Assembly (NCBI GenBank): GCA_019916065.1 | Contig: CM034241.1 | Location: 22,645,541 to 22,709,540, forward strand | From: Vitellaria paradoxa | Taxonomy: Eukaryota > Streptophyta > Magnoliopsida > Ericales > Sapotaceae | DNA length: 64,000 nt | Direction of reading: 5' to 3' | Part shown: positions 34,253-46,322 of the stretch, in pieces | Position numbering within the stretch: position 1 is the stretch's first letter | How the letters are laid out: every line of letters starts with the position of its first letter | Made by a program: the position numbers and the translations under genes | Notes under the pieces: generated by a model | The model's database searches: none | What the model saw: only the letters and a program-made list of their open reading frames with translations | What the model was told of the DNA's origin: nothing

Positions 34253-34983
34253 AATTAGTTGTGAACTTTTCTCTTTTAAATTGAGATTTTATTTCCAAAT
34301 ATTTAACAGGGAAGTTTTTCGACATATGTTGTTGTCTCTCTGATATGACGGGTCTACATTGACAAATCAGTCGATCTGAAAGCAACTTACTGATGGAGGA
34401 AAACCTTCTGTTACCTAAAGGGTAGATTGACAATTCAATTGATCTAAGAGCAACCGACCAACTGAGAAAAATAGCCTACTAGGCCAAAAGAGCCTAAGGG
34501 GTAGATCAACAGCTTAGTCGATTGGAGAGCGACCGACTGACAGTGGAAAACTGTCCGCTTGGCCAAAAGAGCCTAAGGGATAGCTTGATAGTTCGGTCAG
34601 TCTGAGAGTGACCGATCAGTGTGGGATAAAGTGCCCAATAAGATAAAAAGTCTAAGGGACAAATTGATGACTCTGATCAGCCAGAGGTAACCTAACACAT
34701 ACTTGTGACCTTAAGGGTTCAAAAGCACAATCCTACCAAAAGAATAGTCGAGCCTAATCAAGTTTAGCTAACTTGACTAATTTACTTCAAAATTTTACTT
34801 AAGCATAGACACTGTATAAAAACTGAAATAAATTCATTGCATATAAGAATACATATATGGAAGAAAGGGAAATCATTGTATATAGAATAAACCAAAGTAT
34901 TATAAAATGGCACAGAGGCTAGTCAAAATTACATTAGTTCATAATTACAAGGCAAGGGGAGGGAATACATAAAAGACAGAGCA
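34253..34983 (+). repeat. 3' spacer of Element 2 with a 77-bp tandem repeat
   Basis: Five diverged units begin near 34349, 34420, 34499, 34576 and 34657. Each has GGGTAGATTGACA...TTCAGTCGATCTGAGAGCGAC-like sequence and ends GGCCAAAAGAGCCTAA or a variant. The rest of the stretch is AT-rich without coding sense. Confidence 0.8.
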
Positions 34984-35795
34984 TTAAAGTTTGGGCTTTG
35001 TTCTTTTAACTCTTCTAGACTTGATCAGAGTGTGTCTCCTCCCCAGTGCCTTGTCTTCATCAACCTTTTTAGTAATAAGAGATTCAGCAGTAGCTCCACT
35101 GATGAAAACCACTTCCGAAAGGTCTAGCTCAAGATGGAGCTTGAGGACTTCTATCTTAGCATCTTCAAATCCATCCTCAAAAGCCTCGGCTAGCCAACCT
35201 TGAGCTTCATCGCTCTTGTTAAAATCTTCAATGGCCTTGGCTTTTTGCTCCTCCAGTTAGCCCTTGAAAGTCTTTAACTGATTGGTCAGTTCCTTGACCT
35301 TTATGTTGGTAAGCTCCTTCAAATTCGACTTGGCGATCAAGGCAGCAGAAAGGCTACTGGAGCTTTGGATGGCTTCATCCCCAGCGGCAAAGGCTCAATC
35401 CTACTCAGCAATGGCAACTTGGGCCTCGACACGAACCTTCTTTAGCTCTTCCTCTAGAGGAGAGATATGAGCAATGAGATGCTTACTCTTTTTTGGCCTC
35501 CTGGGTGTACCCTTGGTTCATCTCAACGTACTGGGTCCCAAGCTCGGCCGACCATAGCATGACCTTAAGAGTAAATAAAGAGTTAGAATGGGAAAAATAA
35601 CTAACAAGAATCTCAAAAAGGCGGAAAAAGAGTTATAATGAGCAAGGTCATGAGCTATATTCTTTGTTAGCCTAGTCATTGAGATACCCCTAGATAAAGC
35701 CAGATCCACAGGGATAGGTTTGAACTAGTAAAATCCTCTCTAGTCAGGCATCGAACACTTTGGGCTAATCTTTAGTTGGGTAAGGTAATGATACA
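34984..35795 (-). pseudogene. Antisense Transposase_28-type gene of Element 2, C-terminal part
   Basis: The minus-strand reading gives a long helical, probably coiled-coil tail: HISPLEEELKKVRVEAQVAI, IAKSNLKELTNIKVKELTNQ, EEQKAKAIEDFNKSDEAQGW, FEDAKIEVLKLHLELDLSEV, then a basic end RVKRTKPKL and a stop at 34984-34986. One or two internal stops (TAG, TGA). It is the far half of the gene at 51206-51950, from which it is split by Element 4. It lies antisense to pol, just after the integrase. Confidence 0.72.
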
Positions 35796-36835
35796 TGATT
35801 GAGCACATATAATGTTATTTCAACATGATTTTGCAATTAATTTTAAGTGTTATATGCACATAAACTTCATAAGTTATAATGAAGTGAGCTAATTTACATT
35901 CTTGTGGGTGTTTGTAGGTCTTTGATGCTTTATTTGAGGAGGAAAGGGTGAAAAGAAGAGTTTGAAGAGCAAGGAATCAAAGTTGTGGATGAAGGTGGAG
36001 TAGCATGGGAACCCTTCATTATCACGAGTGCCCCACACAAGCCATGGGCACCCCACCCTTAATCAGATGGGCGCCCGCTAAGAGGTGTTTTTGGAGGAAA
36101 ATCTCAAGTCTCAGAGGAATTTAGTCAAGCAGCTGTTGGAGGCTATCCATGGGCACCCCTCATTATCATAAGCGCCCCTCAATGCCCACGGGCGCCCCAC
36201 CCTTAATCAGACGGGCGCTCGCCGAGAGTGGTTTGTGGACCTATTTCATTGACGACTACATCAAACACCTTAGACAGCTAGGCCACGGGTGCCACACATC
36301 AACCATGGGCGCCCATCACCTTTGACTTTGATTTTCTTTACGTAAAGTGATGTATCCCTTATGCCCTTCATTGTAGCCATATATAAAAGGGATTTTCATA
36401 TTAGGTTGGAGAGAGCTTTTTACATACTTTCAAAAGCCTCCGCTTACTTTGAGTCCCATAAATTAGGTTTTAATGAAATATATTCCGACCTAGCAACGCA
36501 TGTGCGATTGCTAGGTTGAGTTATCAATGCGTTTGAGTAAACCATCACTACCCACTACCGGATTTGGTTCGAAGCCAAGATTATTTAGTTATCTTGCTTC
36601 CAATATTTGCATTTTAATTTAATATAGCAATTCCTTCACTCCATCATTCTCAACCCAACCATATTCAAACACCTGGTAAATCTAAAATTAGTTTGAATTT
36701 ACTAACTAAGAGAACAAGTCTAGAACTTTTAACAAAGCCCTCCCTGTGGAGATGACCTCGATTCTCACCGAGTAAGACTACGACCACCCTCTTGCACTTG
36801 AGAGGTAGAACCCGAACACATTTCAAGGTCAATCA
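35796..36835 (+). repeat. 5' LTR of Element 4, internally deleted
   Basis: It starts TGATTGAGCACATATAATG and ends AAGGTCAATCA. It is 1,040 bp against 1,810 bp for the 3' LTR. The missing 818 bp correspond to 49961-50778 of the 3' LTR; the breakpoint lies in the shared TTTC (ACTTTC / AATTTC). A TATA-like CATATATAAAAGGG is at about 36370. GGGCGCCC-type words lie at 36025-36315. Confidence 0.88.
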
Positions 36836-36841
36836 AGTTTT

Positions 36842-36859
36842 TGGCGCTGTTGCCAGGGA
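36842..36859 (+). other. Primer binding site of Element 4, tRNA-Asp type
   Basis: TGGCGCTGTTGCCAGGGA differs by two bases from the complement of the plant tRNA-Asp 3' end (TGGCGCCGTTGCCGGGGA). Confidence 0.75.
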
Positions 36860-37189
36860 GGGCAACTAAGTGCTAGACTTGGGAGTTAAAAGGGTGTTCA
36901 TTTGAGAAATTGGGTGAATTTTTCTTTTCTCCATCTCTTTATTAGTAGTTTTCTTTCTTTTGCATTGTTATATATATCATTTGCATATCATATAATCTAG
37001 TTTGCATGCTAGTTAACTTAGGTTGCATTTTAATGTAGTTTTTCTCTTTTCTCAGTTATTTTCATTTTTATTTTCTGATCTTGGACATAAGTTGGTGATC
37101 TTGTCCATGGCCCTTTTGATACCTGAGAATACATAGAGTATCTAGGTGGCATGTTTGGATATGCTTTTACATTAGACACCTATAGTATG

Positions 37190-38000
37190 CTTTCCTAATT
37201 CTTTGGGCACGAGGAGGAAGACCTATGTCTTTATCTCGATAGGTTTGAGGCAGTGTGTGGCTTATGTGATGATGTTAGAAAGAGTGAAAGAATTAGGTTC
37301 ATGTTTTTCCTTTTGTCTTTACAAAGTGTGGCTGGTGACTGGTGTTACAATTGTGGTGAATGGACCACTTGGGAATAATGTTATCATGCTTTTATTAAAA
37401 AATTCCTCCCCGTTCATCAAACCTTCACCCATGGCTTTCAAATTAGAAATTTTTATCAAAAGAGGGGTGAAGTATTTTATAAATGTTAGGAGAGATTTAA
37501 CATACTCTTGGACACTTTCCCAAGTCACGAATTAGAGTCAGGGGACATTGTTGCCATATTATATAATGCTCTATCTGATGAGTGACACCAAGTGTTTGAT
37601 ATAGCCTTAGGTAGGGAATTTCTTAACCTCACCTCGGGTGAAGCATGGTCATTCCTTGAACTTTTCTATGAACACACCCGGCCACAGGGAAGACTTGAGC
37701 CTAATTTTGAATCTCATGCATTTAAAAGCCAAATTGAACCTTCCCCATATGCTCCTACTTCACTTGATCTTCATAATCCATCCTTTAGAAGTAGCATATG
37801 TGTGGAGACCAATTATTTTGCCTGTCCCAACCTCGTTCCACACACTGAGGGCCAGCATGAGGAACCTCAAGATTATTGGCCTTGTGAACCTAATGATGCA
37901 CAATTCGAGGACACTCTTCATCAATTCATGCAACAGCAGTTGAGCATCAATAACGATGTGAAGTAGGCATTAGATGACATCACAAGGCAAATTTCTAGGT
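37190..38000 (+). pseudogene. Gag-like reading of Element 4, first part
   Basis: Mixed-frame translation gives DLCLYLDRFEAVCGLCDDVR (about 37220), then WTTWE..YHAFIKKFLP-type sequence, a QIRNFYQKRGEVF block (37440) and LLDTFPSHELESGDIVAILY (37510): the order of an Athila-type Retrotrans_gag domain. A 124-codon open part (37592-37966) continues it with an acidic, proline-rich stretch. The frame appears to run across the copia insertion (ITRQISRL before, TQIMSTTLSG after). Several stops and frame changes. Confidence 0.65.
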
Positions 38001-39589
38001 TGTTGTCCCAAATAGCAACACTAGAGGGGGGTGAATAGGGTTGCTTAAAAATTTTGCAAATAAAAATTTCAACCCTAAAACAAATATGTCAAGATGATTA
38101 TGAAATGCACCAAAAAAAAATTATTCAATATTTGTGAATGAAGAGTGAGTGCTAGTGTTTGCAATAAATATAAAGAGAAGGGAAGAGAAGCAAACACAAT
38201 CGATTTATAGTGGTTCTACTTCAATGTTGCTTACATCCACTCCCCCAAGGCCTTCCTTGAGATTTCTCCACTATTCTTTGAAGAGCTTATTACACACTAG
38301 CTTCCCAAGGTGCTAGAAACCTTTCCTAAGTGATTTTATCCCCAAATCACTCACACAAGTCTCTCTCAAAGAAAGTCTCTCGTTTTAGTTCTAACACTTG
38401 AACCAAAACCAACAAGAGCTCACCCAACTCTCACAAATTAAAAGGGCTTTAAATTTCCCTTTCTTACAACAACAATGATGAGTTTAAAACTCAATCAAAT
38501 CAAAAAGAAACTCTCACAAGTTGAATATGAAAGATGAAGCCCAAATGTGAGAAGAAATCACTCTATGTTTGCAAAGTTATGGAATTTCTTGTATCTCTTT
38601 GTAAGCACTTCTTTCTTGCCTTGTTCATCCCCTTGAATCTGAGTTTGAGGCTCTATTTATAGATGAAAATCTCCAAATGGCCGTTACAAAGTGAAAAGAC
38701 ACTTTTTCCCTTGAAAGAAATTGAATTTCCTTGCTTCCAATGCTGTCTTTCAGATTCAGATTTTCTGAGATATATTTGTGACCGTTTTTCACCCTCAGAA
38801 CGTTCAAATCTGACATTGTCTCTGAGTAAAGACTTTGTAGATATATAAGTCAGCTATCACATGTCAGACTTTGAGCTTCATCCAACGGTTAGATAGTCAG
38901 ATATAGCTTCTGAACCGAGACCAGCTTCTGATAGCTTTTTTTGACATTCTGAATCTGTGTTTCCAGTTTAAGCTTCTGTTTCACCATGATACTTTTAGAA
39001 TTAGAAGAGACTTAAACTACAAAAGTTGTATCTTTTTGAGACTTCTTTTCACACACCGAAAATCAGAATTTTTAAAGCTGTATAGTATCAGTTATGTCTC
39101 AAAAACGAAGACTAGCTCCAGAATCCAGAATTAAAATCTTTTCTGTAATGAGTAATATTCCAACTCATGTTTTGACACCTTAACTTCAGATCCAAAAAAA
39201 TCTCCCTTCGGTAAAGTTGTAGATATGGAAGTATAGTTTACTATATTAAAATTTCACAAACATTGAACCGTTGGATCTTAAGATATCATCTATATACTAA
39301 CACGTGTCTGATTTCTCTGTTTATCCGAGTTAACCTCTAGTTCAAATATTCATCTTACTTTGATTTCTATTACTCCAAACTTTGAAATTCCTTTATTCCT
39401 TCATCCAAATTATGTGAAAATATCTAAAAAATAATATCAATCTTTTCCAACTCTATTATCTTGAATCTATCAAATGAATTATAACATTTCATACAATGTC
39501 CATTTGAAAATTAATTGTGAAAATTTAATTCAATGTTTGTTATCATCAAAATCAATTATAAAACTAACTTTATAAACCTTGGGCCAACA
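38001..39589 (-). repeat. 3' LTR of the copia element
   Basis: On the minus strand it starts TGTTGGCCCAAGG and ends GGGACAACA. It has a TATA-like CTATAAATAGAG at about 38652-38663. It is nearly identical to the 5' LTR, with scattered single-base and small indel differences (for example GAGGGGGGTG against GAGGGGGTG). Confidence 0.92.
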
Positions 39590-39606
39590 ATCTCCCCCCT
39601 TTTTAT
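39590..39606 (-). other. Polypurine tract of the copia element
   Basis: On the minus strand it reads CATAAAAAGGGGGGAGAT, directly upstream of the 3' LTR, as needed for plus-strand DNA priming. Confidence 0.85.
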
Positions 39607-39898
39607 GATGACAAACCATTGATGATTTAAGATAAAATTTTCAAAAGAAATAAATCATGAAAAGATCTTCTATTCGTAATAGAAGTTCAATCAATCTTCA
39701 ATATCTTGTCTTTCTCCCCCTTTGACATCATCAAAAATAATATTAGAAGGAAGAAAAATTGTTAAAATTTGTTATAATTCTCCCCCTAAATATATGCATC
39801 AATGTCAATAAAAAAAAGATATCATTAAAATATATTTAGCTCCGCCTAAATGATAGTAAAATAAGCATTAATGAGTGAATAAGGAAATCAAATCAATA

Positions 39899-42800
39899 TC
39901 ATATTGGATTAGATGTACCAAGCTCTCTACGAATATAACAAAATCTATCCTCATTCAATGGTTTAGTAAAAATATCAGCTAGTTGATTTTCTATTCCAAT
40001 AAATTCAAGAATAATATCACCTTTTTGAACATGATCTCTAAGAAAGTGGTGTCTAATTTCAATGTGCTTGGTTCTAGAATGTTGAATGGGATTCTTTGAT
40101 AAATTAATAGCACTAGTATTATCACAATTAATTGGAATATGATCAAAGTAGAGTCCAAAATCTTCTGATTGTTGTTTCATCCATAAAATTTGTGCACAAC
40201 AACTTCCAGCTGCGATATACTCGGCTTCCGCGGTAGACAATGCTACGGAATTTTGCTTCTTGCTAAACCATGATATAAGTGAATGACCTAAAAATTGACA
40301 AGTTCCACTAGTACTTTTTCTATCAACCTTGCATCTGGCAAAGTCCGCATCGGAGTAACCAATAAGGTCAAAAGCAATATCCCTAGGATAAAATAATCCT
40401 AAATTAGGTGTTCCTAATAAATATCTAAAAATACGTTTAATGGCAATAACATGAGATTCCTTAGGGCATGATTGAAATCTAGCGCACATGCATACACTAA
40501 ACATAATATCGGGTCTACTTGCCATTAAGTATAAGAGTGAGCCAATCATACCTCTATAAAGTTTTTCATCAACTTTCTTACCATTTTCATCCATGTCAAG
40601 TTTGGTTGAAGGACTCATAGGGGTCCCAATAGGCTTTGCATTTTCCATTCCAAACCTCTTTAGTAGATCTTTTGTGTACTTGGCTTGGTTTATGAAGATA
40701 CCTTCCTTAGTTTGCTTAATTTGAAGTCCAAGAAATTAGTTTAGCTCTCCTATCATACTCATTTCAAATTCACCTTGCATGCTCTTAGCAAATTCTTGAC
40801 AAAGAGAGTCATTAGTAGCACCAAATATAATATCATCCACATATATTTGAATAATAAGCATATCATGATTTTTGGTTTTAATAGAAATAGTAGTGTCAAT
40901 TTGTCCTCTAGTAAAACCATTTTCAATCAAAAATTTACTTAATCTTTCATACCAAGATCTTGGAGCTTGTTTTAAACCATATAAAGCCTTTTCGAGTTTA
41001 TAAACATGATTTGGGAATTCATAATTTTCAAAACCGGGAGGTTGTTCAACATAAACTTCTTCCGAAATGTATCCATTTAGAAAAGTACTTTTAACATCCA
41101 TTTGATAAAGTTTGAAATTTCTAAAACATGCAATTGCAAGTAACATTCTAATTGCTTCTAATCTAGCTACCGGAGCAAAAGTTTCATCAAAATCAATTCC
41201 TTCTTCTTGATTAAAACCTTAGGCAACCAATCGAGCTTTATTTCTAATAACTATCCGGGATTCATCCATTTTATTTCTAAAAACCCATTTTGTTCCAATC
41301 ACGGGATGATCATTAGGTCTTGGGACTAAATCCCAAACTTGATTTCTTTCAAATTGATTAAGCTCTTCTTGCATAGCTAAAACCCAACTTTCATCATTTT
41401 TGGCTTCTTGAAAACATTTGGGCTCAATTTGAGAAAGAAAAGCTAGATTATTACAAATATTTCTAAGAGATGAACGAGTAGTTATACCTTTGGATGGATC
41501 ACCAATGATTAAATCCTTAGGGTGATTGTGAATGTATCTCCTTTCTTTTGGTAAGTCTTCTTTATTATTCTTGAACTCATCAAGCTTTGGAGCATTTTCA
41601 ATGGCTAATGGTTCTTTTTTATCTTCATTCATTGACTTTACTTCTCCCTCTTGGATAGTGATGCTTTTCATTCTTTGTTCCAATCCTATTTCATCATCAT
41701 TTTCAATATTCTTGGAATAAATGTGTTAGATTCATCAAATGCAACATGAATAGATTCTTCTACAACTAAAGTTCTTTTATTATATACTATATAAGCTTTA
41801 CTAGAAGTAGAATATCCAAGAAATATTGCTTCATCCGATTTAGCATCAAAATTTTCCAAATTGTCTTTATTATTATTCAAAACAAAACATTTACAACCAA
41901 ATGCATGAAAATAGCTAATATTAGGCTTTCTTCCTTTCCAAAGCTCATATGGAGTTTTCTTTATAATGGGTCTAATCATTACTCGGTTTACAATATGGCA
42001 AGCGGTGTTAACCGCCTCGGCCCAAAAGTACTTTGGTAGATTATTTTCACAAAGCATAGTTCTAGCTATTCCTACAAGAGTCCTATTCTTCCTCTCAACT
42101 ACACCATTTTGTTGAGGAGTTCTAGGAGCCAAGAAATTATGATCTATTCCATGTTCATCACAATATTTTTCAAAAGAAGAATTTTCAAGTTCTTTACCAT
42201 GGTCACTTCTAATTGAAGAAATAAGAAATCCTTTTTCATTTTGAAGTTTCTGACAAAGTTTTGTAAAAGCATAGAAAGCTTCATCCTTATGAGCTAGGAA
42301 TGCCGCCCATGTAAATCTAGAGTAATCATCAACAACCACAAGTGCATATGATTTTCCACCAAAACTTAAAGTCCTAGTAGGGCCAAATAGATCCATGTGT
42401 AGTAGTTGTAATGGCCTAGCAGTTGAAACTATATTTTTAGATTTGAAGGATGTTTTAACTTGTTTTCCAAATTGACATGCATCACATAATTTGTCTTTTT
42501 CAAATTTAATATTGGGTAAACCAACAACTAAGCCATTTTTGGAAAGTTTTGAAATTAAATCCATGCTAGCATGTCCAAGTCTTCTATGCCATAACCAACT
42601 ATTATCACTCATTACAGAAAAACATTTGACATCATTCAAGGATAAATCATTTAAATGAACAACATAAACATTTTCATGTCTATGCCCTACAAATAATGTC
42701 TTATGGTCATTAATGTTCTCTATGATTCAATGGGAATGATCAAATATAACACAATTATCTTTATCACATAATTGACTAATACTAAGCAAATTATGTTTTA

Positions 42801-44677
42801 AACCTTCAACTAATAATACATTTTCAATGGTAGGGAATGGAGGTTTACCAATGTTACCTATACCAATAATTCTTCCTTTGCTATTGTCTCCAAAAGTGAC
42901 AAATCCTCCATTTTTAGAAGATAAAAAAGTGAATATGGTTGCATCACCCGTCATATGCCTTGAGCAAGCACTATCAAGGAACCATCTTTCACTCTTTGAT
43001 TTAGATTTCAAGAAAACCTACAAGAGAAAATCAACCATTGACTTTTGGTACCCAAATTTTCTTGGGTCCTTAAAGGTTAGACATATCATCATTTAAATTC
43101 ATTTTCTTCTTTGGAACCCACATCATTTTGGGTCCACTATAAGTCTTTCTCCTATAAGGGCATGAATGAATAATATGTCCTATATTATTGCAATAATGAC
43201 AAGTAGAATGATGATTACTAGAAGATGTTTTCCAAAACAAATCCTTATAAAATTTTTGCTTTTTAGATGGATTGAAACCAATTCCACTTTTATTAAAAAC
43301 ACATCTTTGTCTACCAAGAATCATATCCAAGTTTTCATTTCCTTTAACAAACTTTGCAAGAGATTTTGTTAAATCCTCTACTTGATTTTTTAAGGTTTCA
43401 TTTTTGTTTGGAGCTCATTTGGAATCAAGGTTTTAGTTTCAAGCTCATTTTTTAAAAATTCATTTTCTTTCTTTAAAGCATCATTTTCTTGAGAAAGAGA
43501 AGAGACCAACTTTTTTAGAGAAACATTCTTTGAAGCAATTTTCTTAAGTTCATGATGTAAATCTTCAAAAGCATTTAAAAGTTCATCATAAGTAAATTGA
43601 TTAGAAGATTCACATACCTCATTTTCTTCTTCTTGAGCCATAAAACAAATGTTTGCAATTTCTTCTCCATGTGACTCATTATCGGAGGAACTATCATCAC
43701 TATCTCCCCATGTTGCCACCATTGCATTTTTTTGTCCTTTTTATAACTCTTTTTGAGTTGACGACATTCGGGCTTGATATGGCCGGGCTTTTTGCATTCA
43801 TAACAAATGATAATATCTTTCTTACTTGAGTCTCCTTTGATTGTCTCCTTCTTGTGGAATTTTCTTCCACCTTGCTTCTTTTTGTTAATGTATTTCTTGA
43901 ATTTTCTAGTGATCATAGCAATGTCTTCATCATCTTCATCATTTGATTCATCCACACTTTTATCATTAAATGTGGAATTGAAAGCAATTCCTTTCTTCTT
44001 TTTGGAGTCTTCTTCCTCATTAGCTTTTAAAGTAATCTCATGGGTCATAAGAGAACCCAAGAGTTCATCTAAACTCAATCTCGTGAGATCTTTTGCTTCT
44101 TGGATGGCCGTCACCTTTGGTTCCCATCCCTTTGGCAAAGACCTAAGAATTTTTCTCACCATTTCAACATTAGTATAGATTTTACCAAGAGATTTCAAAC
44201 TATTTATAATATCGGTAAATCTAGTAAACATTTCCGAAATAGACTCATCCGGTTTCATTTTAAACAATTCATAATGATGAACAAGCATACTAATTTTAGA
44301 CTCTTTAACTTGATTAGTACCTTCATGAGTGACTTCTAATTATCCCAAATTTCTCTAGCGGTTTCACATGTAGAAATTCTATTAAACTCATTAGGATCAA
44401 GTGCACAATATAACATGTTCATAGCTTTGGCATTTAATTGGACTTTAGCTTCATCGGCTTCGGTCCATTCACTTTCATCCTTGGGAACAATCCTATTATC
44501 TACGGTTTTAGAAGGAACATAAGGTCCATTAGATATGACTTTCCATGACCCATAATCAATGGCTTGACCATAGATTCTCATTCTAGCCTTCCAATAATTA
44601 TAGTTTGTTCCATTGAACAAAGGAGGTCAGTGGGTCGATTTGCCTTCAAAAGTGGAGGCGCCAAAAGATGTTGCCAT
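39899..44677 (-). pseudogene. Copia gag-pol polyprotein (about ten lesions)
   Basis: The start at 44677 reads MATSFGASTFEGKST. Gag has FNGTNYNYWKARMRIYGQAI, then two zinc knuckles: CYECKKPGHIKPEC (43790) and CHYCNNIGHIIHSC (43190). Protease: [13 protein letters not shown] (42975). Integrase: LWHRRLGHASMDLI, then intact catalytic residues in LLHMDLFGP, IRSDHGKE and NGVVERKNRT. RT: QMDVKSTFLNG and YVDDIIFGATN (40840). RNase H: YSDADFARCKVDRKSTSGT, STAEAEYIAAG, ADIFTKPL. Lesions: a TGA near 44626; frameshifts near 44337, 43735 (A-run), 43395 and 41690; stops near 43070-43010, 42725, 41218 and 40735. Confidence 0.93.
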
Positions 44678-44718
44678 GATCTTAACTCTTTGACGGTTAA
44701 GTCAAAATAAGAGCCCTT

Positions 44719-44730
44719 GCTCTGATACCA
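44719..44730 (-). other. Primer binding site of the copia element, initiator tRNA-Met
   Basis: On the minus strand it reads TGGTATCAGAGC, the standard plant copia primer site, two bases from the LTR. Confidence 0.93.
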
Positions 44731-44732
44731 AT

Positions 44733-46317
44733 TGTTGTCCCAAATAGCAACACTTGAGGGGGTGAATAGGGTTGCTTAAAAATTTTGCAAATAAAAATTT
44801 TAACCCTAAAACAAATATGTCAAGATGAATATGAAATGCACCAAAAAAAAAAATTATTCAATATTTGTGAATGAAGAGTGAGTGCTAGTGTTTGCAATAA
44901 ATATAAAGAGAAGGGAAGAGAAGCAAACACAATCGATTTATAGCGGTTTTGCTTCAATATTGCTTACATCCACTCCCCCAAGGCCTTCCTTGAGATTTCT
45001 CCACTATTCTTTGAAGAGCTTATTACACACTAGCTTCCCAAGGTGCTAGAAACCTTTCCCAAGTGATTTTATCCCCAAATCACTCACACAAGTCTCTCTC
45101 AAAGAAAGTCTCTCGTTTTGGTTCTAACACTTGAACCAAAACCAACAAGAGCTCACCCAACTCTCACAAATTAAAAGGGCTTTAAATTTCCCTTTCTTAC
45201 AACAACAATGATGAGTTTAAAACTCAATCAAATCAAAAAGAAACTCTCACAAGTTGAATATGAAGATGAAGCCCAAATGTAAGAAGAAATCACTCTATGT
45301 TTGTAAAGTTATGGAATTTTTGTATCTCTTTGTAAGCACTTCTTTCTTGCCTTGTTCATCCCCTTGAATCTGAGTTTGAGGCTCTATATATAGATGAAAA
45401 TCTCCAAATGGCCGTTACAAAGTGAAAAGACACTTTTGCCCTTGAAAGAAATTGAATTTCCTTGCTTCCAATGCTGTCTTTCAGATTCAGATTTTCTGAG
45501 ATATATTTGTGACCGTTTTCCACCCTCAGAACGTTCAAATCTGACATTGTCTCTGAGTAAAGACTTTGTAGATATATAAGTCAGCTATCACATGTCAAAC
45601 TTTGAGCTTCATCCAACGGTTAGATAGTCAGATATGGCTTCTGAACCGAGACCAGCTTCTGATAGCTTTTTTTGACATTCTGAATCAGTGTTTCCAGTTT
45701 AAGCTTCTGTTTCACCATGATACTTTTAGAATTAGAAGAGACTTAAACTAAAGTTGTAGCTTTTTGAGTCTTCTTTTCACACACCGAAAATCAGAATTTT
45801 TAAAGCTGTATAGTATCCGTTATGTCTTAAAAACGAAGAGTAGCTCCAGAATCCAGAATTAAAATCTTTTCCGTAATGAGTAATATTCCAACTCATGTTT
45901 TGACACATTAACTTCAGATCCACAAAACTCTCCCTTCGGTAAAGTTGTAGATATGGAAGCATAGTTTACTATATTAAAATTTCACAAACATTGAACCGTT
46001 GGATCTTAAGATATCATCTATATACTAACACGTGTCTGATTTCTCTGTTTATCCGAGTTAACCTCTAGTTCAAATATTCATCTTACTTTGATTTCTATTA
46101 CTCCAAACTTTGAAATTCCTTTATTCCTTCATCCAAATTACGTGAAAATATCTAAAAAATAATATCAATCTCTTCCAACTCTATTATCTTGAATCTATCA
46201 AATGAATTGTAACATTTCATACAATGTCTATTTGAAAATTAATTGTGAAAATTTAATTCAATGTTTGTTATCATCAAAATCAATTATAAAACTAACTTTA
46301 TAAACCTTGGGCCAACA
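44733..46317 (-). repeat. 5' LTR of the copia element
   Basis: It carries the same terminal bases as the 3' LTR. Its TATA-like box reads CTATATATAGAG (about 45383-45394) where the 3' LTR has CTATAAATAGAG. This LTR would drive transcription toward lower coordinates. Confidence 0.92.
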
Positions 46318-46322
46318 TGGGT

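Larger units (their letters stand above)
38001..46317 (-). mobile_element. Ty1/copia retrotransposon, complete with both LTRs
   Basis: 5' LTR 44733-46317, primer site 44719-44730, gag-pol 44677 to 39899, polypurine tract near 39590-39606, 3' LTR 38001-39589. The 5-bp flanks TAGGT (37996-38000) and TGGGT (46318-46322) match at four bases. The domain order protease-integrase-RT-RNase H is the copia order. Two zinc knuckles and the RT/RNase H sequence suggest the SIRE/Maximus branch, but there is no env-like ORF after pol. It is inserted in the interior of Element 4. Confidence 0.93.
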
